Source of the DNA: AP-15 sp963775875 | GTDB lineage: Bacteria > Pseudomonadota > Alphaproteobacteria > ATCC43930 > CGMCC-115725 | Reading direction: 5' to 3' | NCBI GenBank assembly: GCA_963775875.1 | Contig: CAVZKP010000033.1 | Location: 1 to 64,000, forward strand | DNA: 64,000 bases | Notes under the pieces: model-generated | Told to the model about the DNA's origin: nothing | Database searches by the model: none | Seen by the model: the letters and a program-made list of their open reading frames with translations, nothing else | Shown: piece by piece, positions 45,081 to 53,980 of the stretch | Numbering within the stretch: position 1 is the stretch's first letter | How the letters are laid out: each line of letters begins with the position of its first letter | Position numbers and translations under genes: made by a program

Positions 45081-47024
45081 ATGTGCGGGATCGCCGGCAT
45101 CTTCGACCACCGCGGGCGCGGCGCGGCCGACCGGCTCCTGCTGCATCGGATGACCGGTCTGCTGGCCCATCGTGGCCCGGACGGGGACGGGTTTTATCAT
45201 GCGCCCGGGGTCGGGCTCGGGCATCGCCGCCTCGCCATCATCGACCTGGCGGGCGGCGATCAGCCGCTGTTCAACGAAGACCGCACGGTCTGCGTCGTGT
45301 TCAACGGCGAGATTTATAATTTCCAGCCGCTGATGGCCGAACTCGCCTCGCTCGGCCATGTGTTTCGCACGCGCTGCGATACCGAGGTCATCGTTCATGC
45401 CTGGGAGGAGTGGGGCGAGGCGTGTCTCGAGCGCTTCAACGGGATGTTCGCCTTTGCGCTCTTCGACGAGCGGCGCGAGACGCTGTTCCTCGCGCGCGAC
45501 CGCCTCGGCGAAAAGCCGCTCTACTACAGCTTTCTCGCCGATGGCCGGCTGATCTTCGCCTCGGAGCTGAAGGCGATCCTGTGCGCCGCCGCCGTCGATC
45601 GTCGGCTCGACCCGCAGGCGATCGAGGAATTTTTCGCCTTTGGCTATATTCCGGATCCGCGCTCGATCTATCGCGGCGTCAAAAAGCTGGCGCCGGCCCA
45701 CTATCTGCTGGTCCGCCGCGGCGCCGCGCCGCCGGAGCCGTGCGCCTATTGGGATCTGCGCTTTGTCGATGGCGGCGCAATCCGCAGCGAGGAGGCGGCG
45801 GAAGAGCTGATCCTTCGCCTGCGCCGGTCGGTCGATATGCGGATGATCGCCGATGTCCCGCTCGGCGCGTTTCTGTCGGGCGGGGTCGATTCGAGCGGCG
45901 TCGTGGCGATGATGGCCGGGCTCCAGCCGGATCCGGTGCGCACCTTTACGATTTCGTTCGGGGCCAGCGGTTTCGATGAATCGGCCTACGCCGCGGCGGT
46001 GGCCGGGCGCTACGGCGCCGAGCATCGGGTCCGGACCGTCGACCCCGATTGCTTCGACCTGATCGACGGTCTGGCGCAGGTTTACGACGAGCCGTTTGGC
46101 GACAGTTCGGCATTGCCGACCTTGCGGGTCTGCGCCATGGCGCGCGAGAACGTCACCGTCGCCTTGTCCGGCGATGGCGGGGACGAGGTGTTTGGCGGCT
46201 ATCGGCGCTATCGCTGGCATTGTTTCGAGGAACGCTGGCGCCGGCTCCTTCCCGAAGCCGTGCGCGGCCCGCTGTTCGGGCTGCTCGGCTCGGTCTACCC
46301 AAAGCTCGATTGGGCGCCGCGACCGCTGCGCGCCAAGGCGACTTTGCAGGAATTGGCGCAGAGCGCCAGTGGCGCCTACGCCGCCTCGGTCTCGATCTCG
46401 CCCGTGGCATTGCGCCGCCGGTTGTTCAGCCCCGGCCTCGCGCGCGAGCTGCAGGGTTATACGGCAGGCGAGGTGCTCAAGGCGCATATGGCCCGCTGCG
46501 GCAGCGCCGACCCGTTGTCGCAAGTCCAATACGCCGACTTCAAGACCTATCTGCCCGGCGACATCCTGACCAAAGTCGACCGGGCGAGCATGGCCGCCTC
46601 GCTCGAAGTGCGGGTCCCGCTGCTCGACCATACCCTGGTCGAATGGGCGGCGCGCCTGCCCTCGCGATTGAAGCTGCGCGGCGGCCAGGGCAAGCAGATC
46701 TTCAAATCGGCGCTCGAACCTTATCTCCCCGAGGAGATTCTCTACCGCCCCAAGCAGGGTTTCGTGGTGCCGCTCGCCGCCTGGTTCCGCGGTCCGCTGC
46801 GGCAGCGCCTGCGCGCGGCATTGAGCGGGGCGGTGCTGGAGCAGTCGGGCTGCTTCGACATGGCGGCGATCGGCCGGCTGCTCGACCAGCACCAGTCCGG
46901 CGCGCGCGACCACAGCGCCATCCTGTGGTCGCTGTCGATGTTCGAGGCCTTTCTGCGGCAGGTGCATGGCGGTTCCGCCGCGCCGGCGAGCGAGCGCGGC
47001 GAGGTCCTCGGCGTGATTGGCTGA
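45081..47024 (+). CDS. asnB: XrtA-locus amidotransferase, asparagine synthase (glutamine-hydrolysing) type
   Basis: The 647-residue enzyme starts at ATG 45081, so the chain begins MCGIAGIFDHRGRG and exposes Cys2 as the glutaminase nucleophile. Class II amidotransferase motifs follow (LLAHRGPDGDGFY, LGHRRLAIIDL, VVFNGEIYNF, RDRLGEKPLYY). The synthetase domain has the PP-loop FLSGGVDSSGVVAMM (residues ~277-291), DEPFGDSSALPTL and ALSGDGGDEVFGGYRRY. It uses glutamine ammonia to amidate an acyl-adenylate. Its constant place in XrtA loci suggests a glycan or peptide substrate rather than free aspartate, which is inference. Confidence 0.9.
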   Translation: MCGIAGIFDHRGRGAADRLLLHRMTGLLAHRGPDGDGFYHAPGVGLGHRRLAIIDLAGGDQPLFNEDRTVCVVFNGEIYNFQPLMAELASLGHVFRTRCDTEVIVHAWEEWGEACLERFNGMFAFALFDERRETLFLARDRLGEKPLYYSFLADGRLIFASELKAILCAAAVDRRLDPQAIEEFFAFGYIPDPRSIYRGVKKLAPAHYLLVRRGAAPPEPCAYWDLRFVDGGAIRSEEAAEELILRLRRSVDMRMIADVPLGAFLSGGVDSSGVVAMMAGLQPDPVRTFTISFGASGFDESAYAAAVAGRYGAEHRVRTVDPDCFDLIDGLAQVYDEPFGDSSALPTLRVCAMARENVTVALSGDGGDEVFGGYRRYRWHCFEERWRRLLPEAVRGPLFGLLGSVYPKLDWAPRPLRAKATLQELAQSASGAYAASVSISPVALRRRLFSPGLARELQGYTAGEVLKAHMARCGSADPLSQVQYADFKTYLPGDILTKVDRASMAASLEVRVPLLDHTLVEWAARLPSRLKLRGGQGKQIFKSALEPYLPEEILYRPKQGFVVPLAAWFRGPLRQRLRAALSGAVLEQSGCFDMAAIGRLLDQHQSGARDHSAILWSLSMFEAFLRQVHGGSAAPASERGEVLGVIG

Positions 47025-47381
47025 GGCCGCCATCCTTTGCGGGCGGAGGCCGCCGAGACAATTTTTCTGCCTTGTTGCGCTGCGGCTGATGCGCCCGCGA
47101 TGCATTGCCGCTTTTGAAGATGCCGGCGGCAATGCTAGGATTAACTATCCCAGACGTGGCTCGCGCATCGCCGCGAGCGGACGTTACGATCGTTGACATG
47201 GCCGCCTCGGCATTGCCCGGCGGCGGCCAGCGCGGATTGACCGGCGGGTCCCGAACTGCCGGTGCTCTGCTGTTTTGGGTTAATCGAGGGTCGCCCACCA
47301 GCCGATGAAAGTTGCAAAGGCATGGCGGCGAGAGCCGGTCGCCCGCAGGCGGTTGCGCCATCGGGCTGCGGGCACGGCCCG
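47025..47381 (+). other. Intergenic region before the second glycosyltransferase
   Basis: In these 357 bp I see no gene with family similarity. An AT-richer segment at about 47120-47200 could carry a promoter. The open frame continuing upstream from the glycosyltransferase is low-complexity Ala/Gly/Arg sequence and is not counted as coding before 47382. Confidence 0.45.
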
Positions 47382-48818
47382 ATGACATCCGAGGCGGCAC
47401 CGCATGCGCGCGATGAGCCGGGCGCAGCCGGCGCGGGAGCGGTCGGGCGAACCGCCGCCGGGGCCGGGCGCGCCATGCGCCGGCAAAGCGCGCTCCGGGT
47501 GCTGATCGTTTCCCATGCCTTTCCGCCGCTCAACGCCATCGGCTCGGTCCGGGTCGGGAAGTTCGCCAAATATCTGCACGAGGCGGGGCACGATGTGCGG
47601 GTTGTTGCGGCGCCCGGTGAAGGGGACCTGTCGCTGCCCGTGGAAATCCCGCTCGAGCGCGTCGTCTATCAAGCCGGATGGCAGCTCGATCGGGCGTTTG
47701 ACGGCGTGGTCAGGCTGATCCGCCGTCTGTTGGCCGATACCGGCGGCGGCAAGGCGGCCGGGACCGAACCGTCTGCACCATCAAGGCCGGGCGTCTTCGC
47801 CGCGTTGACCAGGCATTATTACGCGCTGCTGCGCATCCCCGATGCGCGCGCCGGATGGATCGGCGCCGCGACGAGAGCCGGCCGCGGCATCGCCCGCGAC
47901 TGGCGCCCCGATATCGTCTTCGCCAGCGCGCCGCCAAATTCGGCGTTCCTCGCCGCCCGGCGCATCGCCCGCACTTGCGGCGTTCCCTGGGTCGCCGAAT
48001 TGCGCGACCTGTGGATCGACAATTCCTTTTACGATGACCCGCGCTGGCGTCTTTGGGTCGATCGCCTGATCGAGCCGTGGGTGCTGAACAGCGCGGCCGG
48101 GCTGGTGACCGTCAGTCAGGGCTGGGTCGAGAATCTGCGCCGCCGTTACCATCAGCCGATCGCTTGCGTCTTCAACGGATTTGCCGCCGAGGATTTTCCG
48201 GCGCCGCGGCCAAAGCCGCCGGCGGGCGATGTCGTCTCGATCGTCTATAGCGGCAACGTTCACCTGGCTTACCGCGAGCCGATCGGCGCGCTGTTCCGGG
48301 CGATCGGCATGCTCGGCGCGGAGCGCGACCGGGTGGCGGTTAATTTCTACGGATCATCCCGGGAGCAGGTGGAGCCGCTGGCCGCGGCATATCGGGTTTC
48401 GGACCGGGTTTTCGTCCATCCCCGGGTCTCCTACAAGGAGTTCTTGGCGCTGCAATCCTCGGCCGATGTGCTGCTGCTGGTGCAGCAGACGCCGACCCGC
48501 GACGCGGCCAATATCCCGGGCAAGCTGTTCGAATATTTCGGCGCGAGACGGCCGATATTGTTGCTGGGCTACGAGCATGGCGAACCGGCAGCGATGATCC
48601 GCGGGCGCGGCGCGGGCTGTGTCGCCAATGATCCCTCGGCCATCGCCTCTCAGTTGCGGCGCTGGATCGCCCAGCGCCCTTCCGGCATCCCGGCGATCGA
48701 TCCGAAAGCGGCGGAGGGGTTGAGCCGGGCCGAGCAATTTTTCAAGCTCGAACGGTTTTTGACCGAAACCGTCCTTCCCGAATGGACCGCCCGAGGCTCA
48801 CGGCTGCCGTCGGGTTAG
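47382..48818 (+). CDS. GT4-like glycosyltransferase of the XrtA locus
   Basis: A protein of ~478 residues in the GT-B fold. The N-terminal domain begins LRVLIVSHAFPPLNAIGSVRVGKFAKYLHEAGHDVRVV; IVFASAPPNSAFLAARRIA and WVAELRDLWIDNSFY follow. The C-terminal donor domain has VYSGNVHLAYREPIGALFRAI, SYKEFLALQSSADVLLLVQQ and GKLFEYFGARRPILLLG with the conserved Glu. The start is uncertain: ATG 47382 and ATG 47475 are both possible and neither has a clear ribosome-binding site. The first ~30 residues are disordered if the earlier start is used. It probably builds the exopolysaccharide repeat unit. Confidence 0.85.
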   Translation: MTSEAAPHARDEPGAAGAGAVGRTAAGAGRAMRRQSALRVLIVSHAFPPLNAIGSVRVGKFAKYLHEAGHDVRVVAAPGEGDLSLPVEIPLERVVYQAGWQLDRAFDGVVRLIRRLLADTGGGKAAGTEPSAPSRPGVFAALTRHYYALLRIPDARAGWIGAATRAGRGIARDWRPDIVFASAPPNSAFLAARRIARTCGVPWVAELRDLWIDNSFYDDPRWRLWVDRLIEPWVLNSAAGLVTVSQGWVENLRRRYHQPIACVFNGFAAEDFPAPRPKPPAGDVVSIVYSGNVHLAYREPIGALFRAIGMLGAERDRVAVNFYGSSREQVEPLAAAYRVSDRVFVHPRVSYKEFLALQSSADVLLLVQQTPTRDAANIPGKLFEYFGARRPILLLGYEHGEPAAMIRGRGAGCVANDPSAIASQLRRWIAQRPSGIPAIDPKAAEGLSRAEQFFKLERFLTETVLPEWTARGSRLPSG

Positions 48819-48926
48819 GCGAATGGCGGCGCCCGCGATGGCTTTTGTCGGCGGGGCATGGTCTATATCGCGCGATCCTGATCGACACGCGGCGCAGCGG
48901 ATGCCGGCACGGCGAGGGCGCAACAG

Positions 48927-50489
48927 GTGAGCTACAACCTGCGCACGCTGCGGCGAGGACGGGCGCGCCTCCGCGACAAGGGTCCGGCGGATGACGCCCG
49001 GCCGGTGCAGCCGGCGGGCTTCCGCCTGGCCGGCGCGGGCGAAACGGAAGACGCCGGATCGCTGAAACAAACCGTGCTGAGCGCGGTCGGCTGGGCGACC
49101 GCGACCCGGCTGATGGCGCAACTGGCCAATTGGGCAATGACCCTGGCCAGCGTCCGATTTCTGCACCCGCAGGATTATGGGCTGATGGCGGTGACGATGG
49201 CGATGACCGGCTTTCTTCAGTCGGTCAGCTATGTCGGCATCACCAATGCCATCGTGCAGAGCCGCGGCATCGGCGAGGACGACATGCGCAGCCTGTTCGG
49301 GCTGGTGCTGATGATCAACGCCGCCTGTCTTGCCCTGTTGTGCGGGCTCGCCTACCCGGTCTCGTGGTTCTATCGCGAGCCCCGCCTGATCCCCCTTTTG
49401 CAATTCGCCAGTCTCAGCTTCGTCGCGATCGCGCTGCAGGCGATACCCCGGGCAATCCTCGAAAAAAGGCTCGACCTGAAGAGCGTGACCAGGATCGACC
49501 TGGTCGCGAATATCGCCGGCGGGGCCTTGGTGCTCGTTCTCGCCTGGGCCGGCGCCGGGGTTTGGGCATTGCTGTTGGGAATGCTCTCGACTTTTGGGTT
49601 GCGGGCCATCGGCTTCAGCCTCGCCCGACCCTATTTCCCGCGCCCGCGCTTCACCCTCGCCAATCTTTCCCAGATCTTGCAAACCGGGGGGCTATGCGCC
49701 ATCGACAATGTGCTGTGGATGCTGCATACGAGTTCGGACGTTTTCGTCATCGGCAAGATGCTCGGCGCGGATATTCTGGGCATCTACTCGGTCAGCAAGT
49801 ATGTCGCCGCGTTGCCGGTCGAAAAACTCGCGCTGGTGATCAATCCGATCGCCTTTCCGGCCTTTGCCCGGGTGCAGGACGACCGTAGCGAGGCGTTGCG
49901 CTATCTCGCCAAGGCGGCGCGCCTCCTCGCTTTTCTCGGCTTTCCGATGTTGCTCGGTGTCGCCGCGACATCGCCGCAAATCGTCGCGATCGCGCTCGGC
50001 GCAAAATGGACGGCGGCGGCGACCCCGCTCGCCATCCTGGCGATGGGCATGGCGCTGCGTCCGGTCGGCTTCGTCATCCGCTCGTTTCTGGTCGGGATCG
50101 GCGAGTTTCTCGCCAGCGTCAAGAACCAGCTGGTGGCGACGGTGCTGTTTCCGGCCGCCTTCGTCATCGGCAGCCATTGGGGCATCGTCGGCGTTTGCGC
50201 CGCCTGGCTGGTCGCCTATCCGATCCAGTTCCTGGGTCTGCTTCGTCGCGTCGCGCTGGTTTCGGGAACATCGACCGCCAGCCTGATCATGCCGCTGCTC
50301 TCACCGCTCACCGGCTCGCTGATCATGTATGCCGCCGTGCGCCTGGCCTCCTCGCTGTTGCCGGCTGGTCTCGGAACGTGGCGCAGTTTGCTGTACCTGG
50401 TGGCGACGGGGGTGGTGGTCTATTTCAGCTATGCCTTTCTATTCCTGCGGCCGCTGGTGGCCGAATTGGCCGCTCTGGCGCGGCGATAA
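48927..50489 (+). CDS. Wzx-type polysaccharide flippase (MATE/MOP superfamily)
   Basis: The 520-residue protein starts at GTG 48927. After ~48 polar residues come about twelve to fourteen membrane helices typical of oligosaccharide flippases: SAVGWATATRLMAQLANWAMTL, LHPQDYGLMAVTMAMTGFLQSVSYVGI, LFGLVLMINAACLALLCGLAYPVSWFY, and ADILGIYSVSKYVAALPVEKLALVINPIAFPAFARVQ. It should move the lipid-linked repeat unit across the inner membrane. A polymerase (Wzy) is not obvious in the window. Its stop is 26 bp from the convergent gene's stop. Confidence 0.88.
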   Translation: MSYNLRTLRRGRARLRDKGPADDARPVQPAGFRLAGAGETEDAGSLKQTVLSAVGWATATRLMAQLANWAMTLASVRFLHPQDYGLMAVTMAMTGFLQSVSYVGITNAIVQSRGIGEDDMRSLFGLVLMINAACLALLCGLAYPVSWFYREPRLIPLLQFASLSFVAIALQAIPRAILEKRLDLKSVTRIDLVANIAGGALVLVLAWAGAGVWALLLGMLSTFGLRAIGFSLARPYFPRPRFTLANLSQILQTGGLCAIDNVLWMLHTSSDVFVIGKMLGADILGIYSVSKYVAALPVEKLALVINPIAFPAFARVQDDRSEALRYLAKAARLLAFLGFPMLLGVAATSPQIVAIALGAKWTAAATPLAILAMGMALRPVGFVIRSFLVGIGEFLASVKNQLVATVLFPAAFVIGSHWGIVGVCAAWLVAYPIQFLGLLRRVALVSGTSTASLIMPLLSPLTGSLIMYAAVRLASSLLPAGLGTWRSLLYLVATGVVVYFSYAFLFLRPLVAELAALARR

Positions 50490-50515
50490 GGTCCGAGACC
50501 CGCGGTCAGCCCAGA

Positions 50516-52321
50516 TCAGGCAAACCGGATCGCGATGCGGCTCCCGAACCCGCCCTCTGCGGTCGGTCTCGAATAGAGGGCGAGATCGACCGGCCCGTCG
50601 CTCGACCAGCCGAGCGTTCTGTCCCGCAGGCATAGGCCCTCGACATCGACCTTTGCACCGGCCAGGGCGCGGGTTGCGATCCGGAATTCCTTCCATCCCG
50701 CCGCACCCTCGATGCGATCCTCGATGATCACGGCGCCGCCGGCGATGGCGATCGACCTTGTCAGCCGCACCCCGGCCTCGGCGGCCAGCCGCGGGCGAAC
50801 CGGATCGGCCGCCGCCAGGCGCAGGTTTTTGCGCAACAGGATGACGATTTCCTCGGCGACAAAGCGCCAGTCGCGATAGCCGAACCGCTGCATCGCATAA
50901 GTCGCCACCAGCCGGTCCGGCGCCACGGCCTGAATGGATTCCGCGGCGGGAACACACAATTCTCCGCCTCGGACCAGGTAGGGCAGAAACCCGATCGCCG
51001 ACGGATCCATATCCTCGCGGCCGCGGACCGCGATCCGGGCGAGCCTGACGGCGTGCCGGGCGCGGGATCTCCACTCGGCGAGCCGGACCCAGGCATCGCC
51101 GGCGACGCGGATCGGGATCGCCCCGATCGACAACCGGCCCGCGGCGCCGACCCGCAGGATTGTCGGCCCAAGATACCGCCGCCGCCCCGGGGCGATCTGG
51201 CCGCGGGTGCGGATCAACACTTCGACCTCGCCGGCGGCGAGGCGCGCGATACCGAGATCCCGCGATATCTGACCGCCACGGCGGACCGGATCGCCCAAAA
51301 CCGCCGGTGGCGACCCGCCCGAGAATTCGCCTGCCAGGATGTAGGCGACGGCGGCGGCAGCGTAATTCGCCGGGTGGGTATATTCGTCCCGCGAGCGAAC
51401 ATCCCCGGTGGGGTCGGTCCCGTTGGCAAAGCGGTTGACCTTTGGCCAGCCGCCTTGCGTCTGCGGAATGGTCAGGAAATAGGCCTCGGCCGCGCGCAGC
51501 AATTTCCCGCAGATTTCGGCGCCCGCGAAATTCGCCGTTGCGCCGAGCCGGAGACAGAAAATCGCCAGCCCGTTGGCAAAGGTCGTGTTGTCGGACCGTC
51601 CCAGATAGGAAAAGCCGCCATCCTCGGTGAAAAGCGGCAGCACCGCGCGCAGGCCGTCGATGAAGCGCGCCAGAAACGCGGCGCGGCGCGTCAGGCTGTA
51701 GACGAGCCCGATCAGGAACAGAAACATCAGGCAATAGGTGCCGGGGAAATACCGCTCGCCGGCGCCGTCGCGCGGCTCGTCGAAATAGAAGCCTTCGGAC
51801 GAGCGATACCGGTCCAGCATCGCCTCGATCTCGGGCCAGGCGGCCGGCGCCGGCTGCCCGCCAAGGGCGAGCGGGCGGACCACCAGCTCGGTCAGCAGCT
51901 TCATGACCAGGATGTTGTTGCCGACCTCGCGGCAAAGCGGGGCCGGGGTCTGGCCCAGGCAGATCGTCTCCAGCAACCGCCCGAGCGGTAAATCCGCCAG
52001 GCCGCGCGCGCGCAGCAGGGCGAGCGAAAGGCAATTGCCGAAATTGTTGAACGGATCCTCGGTCCGCAGACCGCTCCAGCGCCGCAGCCGCGCCTCGGCC
52101 ATCGCCAGGCGATCGGCCGAACCATCGCCGGTCAGGTGCAGCAGGACGCAGGCCAGGACGAAATGCGTCTCGGTATAGAGTTCGAGCACATCCGCATCCG
52201 GGCGCTCGACGATCAGACCGTCCGGAAAGGCGGCATGCAGCGAATCGATGATCGAGACGAGGCGCTGCCGCAGCTCGCCGCCGATGCCGGCCGATGGCGG
52301 CGGATCGGCGGCGTCCAACAA
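50516..52321 (-). CDS. Toroid-type, lyase-like protein of unknown specificity
   Basis: A 601-residue protein without a signal peptide or membrane helix that I can see. Residues ~1-330 are helical and spaced like an (alpha/alpha) toroid (ADVLELYTETHFVLACVLLHLTG, FNNFGNCLSLALLRARG, GERYFPGTYCLMFLFLIGLVYSLTRR, GGFSYLGRSDNTTFANGLAIFCLRLG, TQGGWPKVNRFANGTDPTGD). Residues ~360-600 are beta-rich. This two-part layout resembles heparinase II/III and alginate-type polysaccharide lyases, and its place at the end of the locus fits trimming of the exopolysaccharide. However, I do not recognise a defined family and the export route is unclear. Confidence 0.55.
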   Translation of the reverse strand: MLDAADPPPSAGIGGELRQRLVSIIDSLHAAFPDGLIVERPDADVLELYTETHFVLACVLLHLTGDGSADRLAMAEARLRRWSGLRTEDPFNNFGNCLSLALLRARGLADLPLGRLLETICLGQTPAPLCREVGNNILVMKLLTELVVRPLALGGQPAPAAWPEIEAMLDRYRSSEGFYFDEPRDGAGERYFPGTYCLMFLFLIGLVYSLTRRAAFLARFIDGLRAVLPLFTEDGGFSYLGRSDNTTFANGLAIFCLRLGATANFAGAEICGKLLRAAEAYFLTIPQTQGGWPKVNRFANGTDPTGDVRSRDEYTHPANYAAAAVAYILAGEFSGGSPPAVLGDPVRRGGQISRDLGIARLAAGEVEVLIRTRGQIAPGRRRYLGPTILRVGAAGRLSIGAIPIRVAGDAWVRLAEWRSRARHAVRLARIAVRGREDMDPSAIGFLPYLVRGGELCVPAAESIQAVAPDRLVATYAMQRFGYRDWRFVAEEIVILLRKNLRLAAADPVRPRLAAEAGVRLTRSIAIAGGAVIIEDRIEGAAGWKEFRIATRALAGAKVDVEGLCLRDRTLGWSSDGPVDLALYSRPTAEGGFGSRIAIRFA

Positions 52322-52337
52322 ATCTACGGCGCCGTCG

Positions 52338-53192
52338 TCAGCGCGCCATCAGCACCGGCAGATTCGCCTCCATGATGATATGGCGGGTGGCGCCGCCAAA
52401 AATCATCTGGCGGATGCGGCTCTGCGTATAGGCGCCTTTGAACAACAGATCGGCGCCGGCGGCGAGCGCCTCCTTGAGGAACAATTCGCCCTGCGGCTTT
52501 TGCCGGCCGATCGCGGTGCGCAGGCTGACATCGATCCCGTGCCGTTCGAGGGTGCGGGCGAGTTCGTCGCCCTCCGGGCCGGGTTCCGGCATGTGCTGAG
52601 CGCCGACCGCGACGATCACGACCTGACGCGCCTGCTTGAGGAACGGCATGCCGAGGGCCACGGTCAGCGCGGTCTCGGTGCTGCCGTTCCAGGCGATGGC
52701 GATGACCTCGCCCAGGGTCGGCGGGGCGCGCTGCGGCACCATCAGCACCGGGCGCCCGCTCTCGAACAAGGCGTCTTCGAGAGTGGCTTCGGCGATCGAG
52801 GCCAGTTTCTCCGGCTGCTCGACGACAATCAGGTCGAATACCCGGCCGATCAGCCCGACCACCGCATTCTGCCGGCCGTCCTCCTCGCGCCAGGACGCGC
52901 TCGGGCCGTTGTGCCCGGCCGGCGGCGGACCGACCGGCACGCCGCGCGCATTCATGAACTCGCGAAACAGCCGCCGCGCCTGATCGCGCCGGTCATGACC
53001 CTCGCGCTCGAGGGTGCGGTCGACCTCGGACGAAATCGAAAACCCCATTTCGCCGCCGAAAACCACGGCATATTCGGTCGTCAGGCTGTGCAATCCGACG
53101 ATATGGCTGTCGAAACGCCGCGCCGCCAGCATTGCGGCTTCGAGAACCGGCGCAGCATTGCCGTCCCCGACCACGGTCAGCAGATTTTTCAT
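52338..53192 (-). CDS. Tandem-domain universal stress protein
   Basis: A 284-residue protein starts at ATG 53192 (MKNLLTVVGDGNAAPVLEAAMLAARRF). Two UspA-like halves are seen (residues ~1-140 and ~155-284). The second keeps the nucleotide-binding-like end GAYTQSRIRQMIFGGATRHIIMEANLPVLMAR, whereas the first ends in VLMVPQ without the glycine motif. Such proteins respond to starvation and other stresses, and some bind ATP. The gene lies 17 bp after the start of the lyase-like gene in the same orientation, so they may be co-transcribed. Confidence 0.85.
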   Translation of the reverse strand: MKNLLTVVGDGNAAPVLEAAMLAARRFDSHIVGLHSLTTEYAVVFGGEMGFSISSEVDRTLEREGHDRRDQARRLFREFMNARGVPVGPPPAGHNGPSASWREEDGRQNAVVGLIGRVFDLIVVEQPEKLASIAEATLEDALFESGRPVLMVPQRAPPTLGEVIAIAWNGSTETALTVALGMPFLKQARQVVIVAVGAQHMPEPGPEGDELARTLERHGIDVSLRTAIGRQKPQGELFLKEALAAGADLLFKGAYTQSRIRQMIFGGATRHIIMEANLPVLMAR

Positions 53193-53422
53193 CTTCCGAT
53201 CCCTGTATCCGCTCGACCCCTCGGCTAAGGGTCGCATTGGCGCAACATTACACCATTGCCGGTTTGTCTGCGAGAACCAGCGAGGGAGCTAGCGAGGAAG
53301 CCAGCGAGGAAGGTTGAGACGGCGCGCAAAAGGTTCCATCATCCGGACATCGAGCCGGCGCCGATTTGGGGGGTGGCGACCAGGGCAAAGCGCGCGCGGC
53401 AGCGGCGACGGGAAGCAGGGGG

Positions 53423-53941
53423 ATGTCCAGGCCAAGCAGGACCCATATTGCGCGGGCGCATTTGTTGGCGGCGGTGGCCGCCGTGGCGCTGGCAGTGGCG
53501 CCGTTCTGGGCGAAGGGGCAGCCCGCGGCCAGCGACAAGCTGCCGCAATTCGCCAGCCTGCGCTCCGGCGACGTCAATCTTCGGGTCGGGCCGGGTGAAA
53601 GTTATCCGATCGAATGGGTTTACAAGCGCAAGGACATGCCGGTCCAGATCATCGAAGAATTCGAAAATTGGCGGCGGATCCAGGATTGGCAGGGCTCCAA
53701 GGGCTGGGTCCTCGACCGCATGCTGACCAGCAAGCGCGAGGTCATCGTCAATGGTGCGGTGCGGCCGCTATACGGTCAGCCCGACCCGGCCTCGCCAATC
53801 GTTGCCCGCGCCGAGCCCGGGGTCATCGCCGGGCTGCGCGAATGCCGCGGTCGCTGGTGCCGGATCGATGCCGGCGACTATAGCGGTTGGGTGCAGCGCA
53901 GCGAAATCTGGGGCGTCGATCCCGACGAAACCGTCCAATAA
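53423..53941 (+). CDS. Secreted SH3-domain protein
   Basis: A 172-residue protein starts at ATG 53423 after an AGCAGGGGG ribosome-binding site. A signal peptide covers residues ~1-32 (HLLAAVAAVALAVAPFWAKG). Residues ~42-100 form a bacterial SH3 domain (LRSGDVNLRVGPGESYPIEWVYKRKDMPVQIIEEFENWRRIQDWQGSKGWV), and residues ~112-165 look like a second SH3-type module (GAVRPLYGQPDPASPIVARAEPGVIAGLRECRGRWCRI, with a close Cys pair). It probably binds peptidoglycan or a periplasmic partner. A membrane protein gene follows after 39 bp. Confidence 0.85.
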   Translation: MSRPSRTHIARAHLLAAVAAVALAVAPFWAKGQPAASDKLPQFASLRSGDVNLRVGPGESYPIEWVYKRKDMPVQIIEEFENWRRIQDWQGSKGWVLDRMLTSKREVIVNGAVRPLYGQPDPASPIVARAEPGVIAGLRECRGRWCRIDAGDYSGWVQRSEIWGVDPDETVQ

Positions 53942-53980
53942 TCACCGCGCGCCGCAGGTTTCGGGATCGGATGCTGGCGA

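Noticed and set aside
42337..47024. Lasso-peptide or other RiPP biosynthesis cluster, suggested by the Cys-less asparagine-synthase-like protein and the small ORF
   Set aside because: There is no McjB-type protease or RRE domain and no ABC exporter nearby, and the context is a full XrtA polysaccharide locus. The small ORF has no ring-forming core sequence that I can see.
45048..47132. 694-codon minus-strand open frame opposite the amidotransferase
   Set aside because: Same reason: antisense to asnB, no motif.
48823..48930. 35-codon ORF ending in a GTGA overlap with the flippase start
   Set aside because: It has only one overlap, no ribosome-binding site and no repeat or motif. A GTG start followed by A gives this overlap by chance.
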